Shown here piece by piece: positions 1 to 5,271 of a DNA stretch of 6,624 nt. The notes under the pieces are model-generated. The model ran no database searches and was not told where the DNA came from. It was given only the letters and a program-made list of their open reading frames with translations. Each line of letters opens with the position of its first letter. The stretch's first letter is position 1. The position numbers and the translations under genes are program-made. The stretch spans positions 1 to 6,624 of the forward strand of contig JAGQJJ010000228.1 of the NCBI GenBank assembly GCA_020430675.1, read 5' to 3'. This DNA comes from Myxococcales bacterium (lineage in GTDB: Bacteria > Myxococcota > Bradymonadia > UBA7976 > UBA1532).

Positions 1-1625
1 GTCGGGTAGTCGAAGCCTTCGGGCGCGGGCGGCGTGGTGTCGACATTGGCCATCGGCGGCGGCGGCGCGGCGCAGAGCAGGCGTTCGAGCACAAAGACGC
101 CGCGCAGCACCGGCGACGGGTGCTCGAAATGACCGTGCGCGGCGAGAAAACCAGCGCGGGTGAGCAATCCGGCGCGCTGCTCGGGGGGCAGCGCCACCCG
201 CGCGACCGGCACCGCGGGCGCTTCCAGGCCATACAGCGTCGCCAGCGCCGGGGTCACGAAGCTGGTGGCATCGGTCAACAGCGCCGCCACGCTGCCGGCG
301 CGGTCGAAGACGATGTGCGCAAAGAACAGATCGGCCTCGGCGCGCATGGCAGCGCGCAGGTCATCGTTGAACTCGGGATAGATCAGCGGATCCTTGTTGA
401 CCGCGCCGAGGCGGTCGGCGCGCAGCCATTGCCGCGCAAAATCAACCGCTTGCTCACGGGCCCGCGGATCGGCCAGCAGCCGGTCGACCTGCTCCGAGAG
501 CACCGTGGGATCCAAGAGCCGCCCATCGTCAGCCAAGGCATCGAGCATGGCATCGGGCGCGCTGCCCCACAGGAAATACGAGAGCCGCGTCGCCAACTCG
601 GGCCCGGTCAGCCCGACTGCGCCCTCTTCCACCGGCGGCGCGCCCCATTCGGGCCGGTACAAGAACGCCGGGGCCTGCAACATGGCCTGCAGCGTCAGCC
701 GCGCGGCGACGGTGTGCCCGCTGTCAGCCGCCTGCGCCTGCCAGAACGTGGCGTAGCGCTGCGTCTCGGCGGCGTCCAGCGGCCGGCGGAAGACGCGGCG
801 GCCCAGCGTGGCGATGAAGCGCGCCGGGCAGTCGGCTTCGACAAACAGGCACGGCGACAGGCGCGCAAAATGGGGCGCGACCGCCTCGGCGACCGCAAAC
901 GCGGCCTGCTGGTACTGCTCGACCAGCCGCGCCGAGGGCGCCTGGGCGTTGACGTCGTTCTCGAACCCATGATCGGCCGGCGCGTCGGCCAGCGGCAGCG
1001 CGGGCATCGCCACTCCGGGGAAAAGGTCGCGCACCGTGCGGGCGTACTCGATGGCCGTGAGCCGTCGCAACGGCGCTGGCGGCGCGGGCCGCGGCGCCGG
1101 CGGGGGCGGCGTCTCGCAGGTCGGATCGGTGAAGCGCGCGATCAGCTCGACAAAGACCACGTCGGCCGGATCGCCCACGGCAAAGCGCGGTCCGCCCCCG
1201 TGCTCCAGCTCGCCGAGCGGCTTGAGCCGCAGGCGCGACTCGCCGTCGACCGTCTCGGCGGCCAGCGCGCGCAACAGGCGGAAGTCGGCGACCAGATCGG
1301 TCGGCACCGACAGCGCCAGACGCGCGCCGACGGCCGGCGCCGAGCCGCCGCGCAGGTGGCAGTCGGCGCAGTCGATGGCCAGGATGGGGCGGACGCGGGT
1401 GGCGAAGAAGTCGAGGTCGGCGGCACAGGGCGCGTCGCCGAGCGCCGCGTCGGGCGCAACGGCGGCGTCGGCCTCGGAGGCATCGGGGGGATCGGCGTCG
1501 ACTGGCAGGCGCGCGTCGATGGGCGCCAAAGCGTCCTCGCCCGCCATCATCGGTGCGTCGTCGCAGCCCGGCAGCAGGCACCAGGCCGCGCAGACCAGCA
1601 GCCGGCCGGTCGAGCGCCTTGGCAT
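1..1625 (-). CDS. PSD/PSCyt (DUF1587/1595/1592/1588) cytochrome-type lipoprotein, C-terminus beyond window
   Basis: This is the N-terminal 541 codons of an exported multi-domain protein; the C-terminus lies off the left edge. The first 21 residues form a lipoprotein signal ending in the lipobox LLPGC (Cys21), followed by an Asp/Ala/Pro-rich linker to about residue 60. A heme c motif, CADCH, sits at 86-90. Next come a DUF1587-like segment starting LRRLTAIEYARTVRDLF (186-202), a DUF1595-like segment around 262-325 (RRVFRRPLD), a DUF1592-like segment around 321-455 (LATRLSYFLWGSAPD), and the start of DUF1588 from about 485 (HPSPVLRGVFVLERLLC). That domain order is the family order; the usual second heme motif and the DUF1585 tail should lie beyond the window. 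The ATG at 1625-1623 has a GGAGG Shine-Dalgarno 8 bases upstream. The family is of uncertain biochemical role, known from Planctomycetes and Myxococcota, and is presumed envelope-located and heme-binding. A DUF1552 or DUF1501 partner often lies next to such genes, but none is visible here. Confidence 0.9.
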   Translation of the reverse strand, partial: MPRRSTGRLLVCAAWCLLPGCDDAPMMAGEDALAPIDARLPVDADPPDASEADAAVAPDAALGDAPCAADLDFFATRVRPILAIDCADCHLRGGSAPAVGARLALSVPTDLVADFRLLRALAAETVDGESRLRLKPLGELEHGGGPRFAVGDPADVVFVELIARFTDPTCETPPPPAPRPAPPAPLRRLTAIEYARTVRDLFPGVAMPALPLADAPADHGFENDVNAQAPSARLVEQYQQAAFAVAEAVAPHFARLSPCLFVEADCPARFIATLGRRVFRRPLDAAETQRYATFWQAQAADSGHTVAARLTLQAMLQAPAFLYRPEWGAPPVEEGAVGLTGPELATRLSYFLWGSAPDAMLDALADDGRLLDPTVLSEQVDRLLADPRAREQAVDFARQWLRADRLGAVNKDPLIYPEFNDDLRAAMRAEADLFFAHIVFDRAGSVAALLTDATSFVTPALATLYGLEAPAVPVARVALPPEQRAGLLTRAGFLAAHGHFEHPSPVLRGVFVLERLLCAAPPPPMANVDTTPPAPEGFDYP

Positions 1626-1630
1626 TGCGG

Positions 1631-1649
1631 CCACCTCCGTTGATGGTGG
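1631..1649 (-). promoter_or_regulatory. Ribosome binding site with overlapping inverted repeat ahead of the PSD/PSCyt gene
   Basis: On the minus strand the Shine-Dalgarno GGAGG (1638-1634) precedes the ATG at 1625. Arms CCACC and GGTGG (plus positions 1631-1635 and 1645-1649, 9-base loop) can pair in the transcript, and one arm overlaps the Shine-Dalgarno. An alternative pairing of CTCC with GGAG covers the same site. The site itself is clear. That the hairpin affects translation is only inference from the overlap, because a five-pair stem is common by chance at this GC content. Confidence 0.5.
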
Positions 1650-1675
1650 AGCCTAGCAGAACAAGGTGCCCTCGA

Positions 1676-2728
1676 TCAGCCGCCGAGCTTCAGCGAAGGG
1701 ATGCGCCGCGCGGCGATGCAGATGGCGCGGTCGCCGGCCGCGAGCGCCACGTCGCGCGCCGGGTTGAGCAGCACCTCGCGCCCGCGGCGCAGGCCCAGCG
1801 GCAGCGCGCCCGAGGGCGTCAGGGCGGCCAGCACGTCGCCATAGGTGCCGGCTCCGCGCAGCTCAACCAGGAAGAGCTGCTGCCCGCTGCGGCCCATGGT
1901 CAGCTCGCCGAGCACGCCCATCACGCCGGCATCGAGCGCCTCGTGCGCCAAGAGATGGGTGCTCACCCGCGCCAGGCAGACCACGTTGTCGACGCCCACG
2001 CGCTCGAAAAGCGGCACATGCTCGGGCTCGATGCACTCGACGGTGGTCACGATGCTCGCTTGCAGCTTCTCGAGCGTCAGCGCGGCGGCCAGCGTGTCGT
2101 GATCGCAGGTCGGATCGTGGGGGTTGCGGGCCAGGATGAAAGCATGGGCCGCCCGCTCGAAGGCGGCGCGCTCCAGCGTGCCGACATGGCTCGCGCTGCC
2201 GCGCACGAAGCGCACGCCGCGCCGCGCGAGCGACGCGGGCAGCTCATCGAGGCGGTCGTCGATGAGCACCACCGTACGCGCCTTCATCTGCGCGTCGGCC
2301 TGAAGCTCGTCGATGAGTGAGATCGTCCGCCCTTCGCCCGGGTAGTAGACGATGAGGATATGGTCGTCGAGATCCATGTCGCCCATGCCCCGCAGCTCCT
2401 TTCCGCGCGCTTCGATGAAAAACGTGGCCACCACCGAGAGCAGATAGCCGAGCACCGAGACGCCGAAGAGCATGGTGGGGAAGCCGACCAGATAGCGGCC
2501 GCCCATCGTCTCGGGGAAGAGGTCGCCGTACCCTACGGTGGTCATGGTCACCACCGCCCACCACAGGGCGTCGCCCCAGCTCAGGTCGGGCCGGTCGATG
2601 GTCTCGAAGTACATGAAGCCCGACGAGGCATAGCCCAGGATGCCGACGATGAGCAGCACCAACCGGCGAAGCTGCGCGCCGTAATGGCGGCTCAGGTCGC
2701 GCAGCAGGTCCATGAGCAGGCGGATCAT
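1676..2728 (-). CDS. Two-TM potassium channel with cytosolic RCK (TrkA-N/TrkA-C) domain
   Basis: The 350-residue product is an inner-membrane potassium channel subunit of the MthK-like two-TM plus RCK type, expected to act as a tetramer. TM1 is at about 22-41, the pore helix at 51-63 (WGDALWWAVVTMT), the selectivity filter TVGYGD at 64-69, and TM2 at about 80-104. An RCK N-lobe starts near residue 122 (DHILIV), and a TrkA-C-like lobe spans about 260-345. The usual glycine-rich turn of the Rossmann fold reads VYYPGEGRT, so the glycine normally following the first strand is Tyr and the ligand site may be altered. The ATG at 2728-2726 shares ATGA with the stop of the upstream nuclease-fold gene, and GAGG lies about 10 bases before it, so the two are probably translated together. 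The frame stays open further upstream to 3082, but that part is antisense-like filler without channel features, so this start is preferred. Confidence 0.93.
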   Translation of the reverse strand: MIRLLMDLLRDLSRHYGAQLRRLVLLIVGILGYASSGFMYFETIDRPDLSWGDALWWAVVTMTTVGYGDLFPETMGGRYLVGFPTMLFGVSVLGYLLSVVATFFIEARGKELRGMGDMDLDDHILIVYYPGEGRTISLIDELQADAQMKARTVVLIDDRLDELPASLARRGVRFVRGSASHVGTLERAAFERAAHAFILARNPHDPTCDHDTLAAALTLEKLQASIVTTVECIEPEHVPLFERVGVDNVVCLARVSTHLLAHEALDAGVMGVLGELTMGRSGQQLFLVELRGAGTYGDVLAALTPSGALPLGLRRGREVLLNPARDVALAAGDRAICIAARRIPSLKLGG

Positions 2729-3324
2729 CGGCTGCGCGCCTCGGCCCAGCCCGACTTGAGGCCATTGATGCGCTCGACGATGCGCGCGTCGCCCCAGACC
2801 CCGAGTCCGCGGGCCCGCGCCGCCTGCTCCAGCGCCAGGTAATCGGTCTCGCGGCCAAACGCATGGCTGGTGCGCACCACGCCGAGGCCCTCGGCGATGA
2901 GGTGCGCGCCGATGTCGATGCCGCCGGCGTGCAGGTAGGCGAGCACGCGGCCGTGCACGTCGCGGGCGAACGATTCGAACTCGATGGTCAGCCCGCCCGC
3001 GTCGAGCGCGCGCTCGAAGGCGCGGCGGCAAGCGGCGCCGTGGGACGCGATGCCGGGCTCGTAGACCTTGTCGTCGAAGCACTGCACGCCGAGCAGGCGC
3101 ACGATGAACGTCTCGCCTTCCGCGCGCACCGAGACCTCGTCGCCGTCGAGCACCTGCACGCGCTCGACGCCGGTGCCGCTGGCGATGATGGCGTCGCGCC
3201 CCAGGCTCTGCAGGCGGCCGCGGCGCAGTTGCACCGAGACGGTGAAATAGGCCGTGGCCAGGAAGAGGATGGCCGTCACCACCCGAAAGGCGATCAACGG
3301 CGAGACGTCAAAGCGTCGGGCCAA
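2725..3324 (-). CDS. Membrane-anchored staphylococcal-nuclease-fold (SNase/TNase-like) protein
   Basis: The 199-residue product has an N-terminal hydrophobic segment (about 9-31) without a clear cleavage site, so it is probably anchored with its globular domain outside the inner membrane. Residues 53-178 match the SNase fold: LDGDEV at 59-64, RLLGV at 76-80, HGRVLAYLH at 124-132 and VWG near 176-178. By alignment to Staphylococcus aureus nuclease, Asp62, Arg76 and Arg126 match Asp21, Arg35 and Arg87. The VDTPE loop reads VQCFD, giving Gln81 for the calcium ligand Asp40 and Asp84 for the catalytic Glu43. Activity may therefore be reduced or different. The TTG start at 3324-3322 is inferred: an in-frame TAG lies four codons upstream, AGGG is 7 bases before it, and the later GTG candidates would remove part of the membrane segment. 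The gene overlaps the potassium channel gene by four bases. Confidence 0.83.
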   Translation of the reverse strand: MARRFDVSPLIAFRVVTAILFLATAYFTVSVQLRRGRLQSLGRDAIIASGTGVERVQVLDGDEVSVRAEGETFIVRLLGVQCFDDKVYEPGIASHGAACRRAFERALDAGGLTIEFESFARDVHGRVLAYLHAGGIDIGAHLIAEGLGVVRTSHAFGRETDYLALEQAARARGLGVWGDARIVERINGLKSGWAEARSR

Positions 3325-3368
3325 GGCCGTGCCCTATGCCCATGCCGGGCGGCAGCAGGCCAACAGAT

Positions 3369-3405
3369 TGCCCGCGTGGGCATGAAGATTGACCGATTGG
3401 ATCGG
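3369..3405 (-). other. Two short inverted repeats in the gap between the DUF2505 and nuclease-fold genes
   Basis: The 100-base gap holds TGCCC-GCGT-GGGCA (3369-3382) and CCGAT-TGG-ATCGG (3393-3405). Both lie just past the stop of the DUF2505 gene and before the TTG start of the next gene on the same strand. Neither is followed by a T-run on the minus strand, so a factor-independent terminator is not supported. They could be a weak attenuating or mRNA-stabilising structure, or chance. Confidence 0.3.
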
Positions 3406-3424
3406 CAGCACCACAAGGCCCCGG

Positions 3425-3931
3425 TCAGCGGGCGGCGTGGGCGTGCCACCAGTCATTGGTGAAGCCGGTGGCCTTGCCGTAGTTCTCGGTGAGCGCCTTC
3501 TCGACGAACTTCTCGAAGATGCGGCCGATGCCAAACAGCCGGGCCTGCACGTCGAACTCGGCGAAGCGCATCGACGCCGTCTCGCCGCGGGGCTCCATGC
3601 GCATGCGCACGTCGAGGCGCACCCGATCGCCCAGCTTCGGCACGGTGATCGTCGAGCGCCAGATCTGCTCCGAGGCCGAGAAGTGCCCGTCTTCGATGTA
3701 ATGCACGCCGTCGCCGAGCAGCTTGCGCACCGGGGCGGGCATCTTCAGCTTCGGGTAGATGCGCGTGCGCCGGGTGCGCTCGCCGTCGGGCCCGACGCTG
3801 TTCTCCAACTGCTCGTATTTATGGAAGCCCAGCGCGTCGTGATAGAGCGCGGTGGTGAATTCCGGGCTGAAGAACATGGGCCAGAACTGAGCCGGCGTCA
3901 TGTCATAGGCGTCCGAGAGGGTGAACTGCAC
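3425..3931 (-). CDS. DUF2505-family START-like (SRPBCC) protein
   Basis: The 168-residue product has no signal peptide or membrane segment and is expected to be cytosolic. It opens with a strand and helix pattern (FTLSDAYDMTPAQFWPMFFS) and has a conserved-looking central stretch KMPAPVRKLLGD (about 62-74) followed by YIEDGHF. It ends in a long amphipathic helix containing GIGRIFEKFVEK, ALTENYGKA and FTNDWW. This matches what I know of the DUF2505 family, which adopts a START-like helix-grip fold with a hydrophobic cavity; the ligand is unknown. Length is normal for the family. The GTG start (3931-3929) is chosen because GGAGG lies 5 bases upstream and an in-frame TAG lies a short way further up. 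The gene is divergent from the NTPase gene and 100 bases ahead of the nuclease-fold gene, so a shared operon with the latter is possible but unproven. Confidence 0.8.
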   Translation of the reverse strand: MQFTLSDAYDMTPAQFWPMFFSPEFTTALYHDALGFHKYEQLENSVGPDGERTRRTRIYPKLKMPAPVRKLLGDGVHYIEDGHFSASEQIWRSTITVPKLGDRVRLDVRMRMEPRGETASMRFAEFDVQARLFGIGRIFEKFVEKALTENYGKATGFTNDWWHAHAAR

Positions 3932-4008
3932 GCCGACCTCCAGGGCGTTGAGCGCGATTCGAGCCTACGATCATTCCGGGGCGGATGCACTCGCTTCGGC
4001 GTGTCCCT

Positions 4009-4036
4009 TTTGGGCCCGCGGCCAAGGCGTTATGAT
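4009..4036 (+). promoter_or_regulatory. Candidate promoter for the P-loop NTPase gene
   Basis: TATGAT at 4031-4036 matches the -10 consensus at five of six positions. It is preceded by a weak -35-like TTTGGG (4009-4014, 16-base spacer) or TTGGGC (4010-4015, 15-base spacer). The transcript would start near 4043, leaving a leader of about 23 bases with GGGAG at 4055-4059, six bases before the ATG at 4066. The rest of the divergent region (3932-4065) shows no convincing promoter for the opposite gene. The -10 could be chance. Confidence 0.35.
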
Positions 4037-4065
4037 GCGCCCGATACCCACCGCGGGAGCGCCCC

Positions 4066-5061
4066 ATGCTGTCGCCGACCCGCCGGCAGGCCCTCGCCTA
4101 CCTGCTCGCCGGCCGCTATCAGGACAAGCTGCGCGCCCATCTGGCGGCGGCGCTCGGCGACGAAGCGGCGGCGCGGTTGCCCTATCACACCGACCCGTTT
4201 GGCGATGCGGCCGCGGCCATCGACTACGTGCTGAGCGCGGCGCCCGAGCGATTTGTCGAGCTTTTCGCCGGTTTTGAGACGCTGCCGCTGGTCGCGGAGG
4301 CCATGGCCACGGTCGCGGCCCAGGCGGCGGCGCCGGCGGCCGCGGATCCGTTTGCGGTGCGCACGCTGCCCGGCGAGCAGCCGTTTCTCGATCGCGACGG
4401 GGTGCGGGACGCGCTGCGCCACGTCGCCGAAGCGGGCCGGCCCGCGACGTTGGTGATCAGCGGCCCGCCCGCCGCGGGCAAGAGCACGGTCGCCGACTTC
4501 ATCGATCATGTGGCGCTGACGCGCGGCGAGCGGGTGATCTACCTGCCCGATCCAGTTGCGCTCGGCCCCGCCGAGTTCGCCCAGGCGGTGGTGCTGCAAA
4601 TGGGCGGCGCGCGCCTCGACGCGGCCGACGACGCGCCGGTCAGCGCCGCGGTCATCGGCTTTGCCGCCGCCATCGTCGCCGCCGCGGCCGGGCAGCGCTG
4701 GTGGCTGGTGGTCGATGACCTGGGCGGCGACGGCGTGCTGCCCGACCTGCACCTGCTGCTGGTCGCGCTCAGCCGCCATGTCGCGCGCGGCGAGGGCAAT
4801 CGGGTCTTGCGGCTGGCGTTGCTCGACGTGCCGATCGACCGGCTGCCGAGCTACGATCCCCGCGTGGCGCAGCACGCGGCGATTCTCGCCACCGATGTGG
4901 GTCCGACCGACGTGGCCGCCTGGTTCGCCGCCCGGGGCGCCGACGCCGAGGGCGCCGCCCGGCTGGCCGACGAGGTGTTTGCGCTGATCGGCAAGGACGC
5001 GACGCTGACCGACCTGCGTTTTGCCCTGCGCGCGGTGCAGACGCGGGCGCTGCCAACATGA
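4066..5061 (+). CDS. Small STAND-like P-loop NTPase with N-terminal EAD-like helical domain
   Basis: The 331-residue protein has three parts. Residues 1-80 are a compact helical domain (LSPTRRQALAYLLAG, AIDYVLSAAPERFVELF) resembling the death-like effector-associated domains (EADs) of bacterial conflict systems. Residues 81-104 are an Ala/Pro-rich linker. The rest is a P-loop NTPase: an entry segment (PFLDRDGVRDALR, about 105-117), Walker A GPPAAGKST at 133-141, and Walker B WWLVVDDLG at 212-220 with Asp217/Asp218. A segment rich in Leu and Arg follows (RVLRLALLDVPIDRLP), then a short C-terminal helical part. No WD40 or TPR sensor repeats, membrane segments or signal peptide are present. In related systems the EAD recruits an effector carrying a matching EAD, and the NTPase acts as a switch. 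The ATG has GGGAG six bases upstream and an in-frame TGA shortly before it. Its stop overlaps the ATG of the next frame. The NTPase call is firm; the EAD assignment is from memory of the family pattern. Confidence 0.8.
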   Translation: MLSPTRRQALAYLLAGRYQDKLRAHLAAALGDEAAARLPYHTDPFGDAAAAIDYVLSAAPERFVELFAGFETLPLVAEAMATVAAQAAAPAAADPFAVRTLPGEQPFLDRDGVRDALRHVAEAGRPATLVISGPPAAGKSTVADFIDHVALTRGERVIYLPDPVALGPAEFAQAVVLQMGGARLDAADDAPVSAAVIGFAAAIVAAAAGQRWWLVVDDLGGDGVLPDLHLLLVALSRHVARGEGNRVLRLALLDVPIDRLPSYDPRVAQHAAILATDVGPTDVAAWFAARGADAEGAARLADEVFALIGKDATLTDLRFALRAVQTRALPT

Positions 5062-5153
5062 TGATCGACGCCACTCGCTCGGCGCTCCGGCGCGCGGCGG
5101 CCGTGCTCTGGGCCTTCGATCCGCTCACGCTGCGCGGCGAGGGCGAAGCGTAG
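5058..5153 (+). pseudogene. 5' fragment of an unidentified gene coupled to the NTPase, cut off at the junction
   Basis: An ATG at 5058 shares ATGA with the NTPase stop and opens a frame of 31 codons (starting MMIDATRSALRR, then AAAVLWAFDPLTLRG) before TAG at 5151-5153. The overlap is the same kind as between the nuclease-fold and channel genes, which supports a real downstream gene. The last few codons lie in or past the region where the opposite strand reads as an EamA permease, so the stop probably belongs to the foreign sequence and the original gene was longer. The remaining helix-forming residues do not identify a family. It could be chance, or the effector or partner expected beside an EAD-type NTPase. 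Confidence 0.4.
5120..5153. other. Junction between Myxococcota-like and Rhodobacteraceae-like sequence
   Basis: To the left, the plus strand codes for the NTPase and a coupled next gene. To the right, the minus strand codes for the N-terminus of an EamA permease, which reads sensibly down to about 5136 (RFALA) and then turns into a hydrophilic Arg/Ser-rich shadow of the NTPase gene. Two genes from opposite sides are thus broken at the same place. No terminal inverted repeat, integrase, tRNA or obvious direct repeat marks the point. An assembly or cloning chimera, or a non-homologous recombination event, would explain it. Confidence 0.65.
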
Positions 5154-5270
5154 CGCCGTGAAGGCTATCGGCGCCACCTCATTGGCCATCATCGCGCCCA
5201 GCGCGAAGGACCCCGCGACCAGCGCCGAAAAGACCAGCATCGCCAGGTGGCCCTTCGCCGCCTCGCCCAT
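5133..5270 (-). pseudogene. N-terminal fragment of an EamA/DMT-family membrane transporter
   Basis: The ATG at 5270-5268 begins one base after the LysR stop. The first 46 residues read as the start of a drug/metabolite transporter: a first membrane helix (about 8-28, HLAMLVFSALVAGSFALGA), the MANEVAPIAF turn, then FTALRFALAA leading into a second helix. Full family members have about ten helices and 280-300 residues, so over 80 percent is missing. The frame stays open leftwards beyond 4851, but that extension is antisense to the NTPase and has no membrane character. The tight spacing suggests it was co-transcribed with lysR in its original genome. The substrate cannot be inferred. Confidence 0.65.
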
Positions 5271-5271
5271 C

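Noticed and set aside
724..1581. Minus-strand open frame of 285 codons
   Set aside because: It is in a different frame from the DUF1592 protein on the same strand and is Arg/Ala-rich filler.
120..1643. Long plus-strand open frame of 507 codons as a gene
   Set aside because: It is antisense to a clear multi-domain lipoprotein gene, has low-complexity Arg/Gly/Gln-rich content and no recognisable domain.
2729..3082. N-terminal extension of the potassium channel frame
   Set aside because: The extension overlaps the nuclease-fold gene in another frame and is Arg-rich. The ATG at 2728 has a Shine-Dalgarno, an ATGA overlap and a sensible short N-terminus before TM1.
3369..3405. Factor-independent terminator behind the DUF2505 gene
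   Set aside because: The hairpins are only five base pairs each and no T-run follows on the transcribed strand.
2863..3462. Plus-strand open frame of 199 codons
   Set aside because: It lies opposite the nuclease-fold gene, has Ala/His/Asp-rich shadow composition and no motif.
3389..4234. Plus-strand open frame of 281 codons
   Set aside because: It runs across the DUF2505 gene, the divergent intergenic region and the NTPase start, which no single real gene would do.
4030..4875. Minus-strand open frame of 281 codons
   Set aside because: It is antisense to the NTPase gene, with Arg/Gln/Gly-rich composition typical of a high-GC shadow.
4851..5132. Continuation of the EamA permease frame to the left of the junction
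   Set aside because: The sequence loses all membrane character and is the exact antisense of the NTPase gene end, so it is not part of the transporter.
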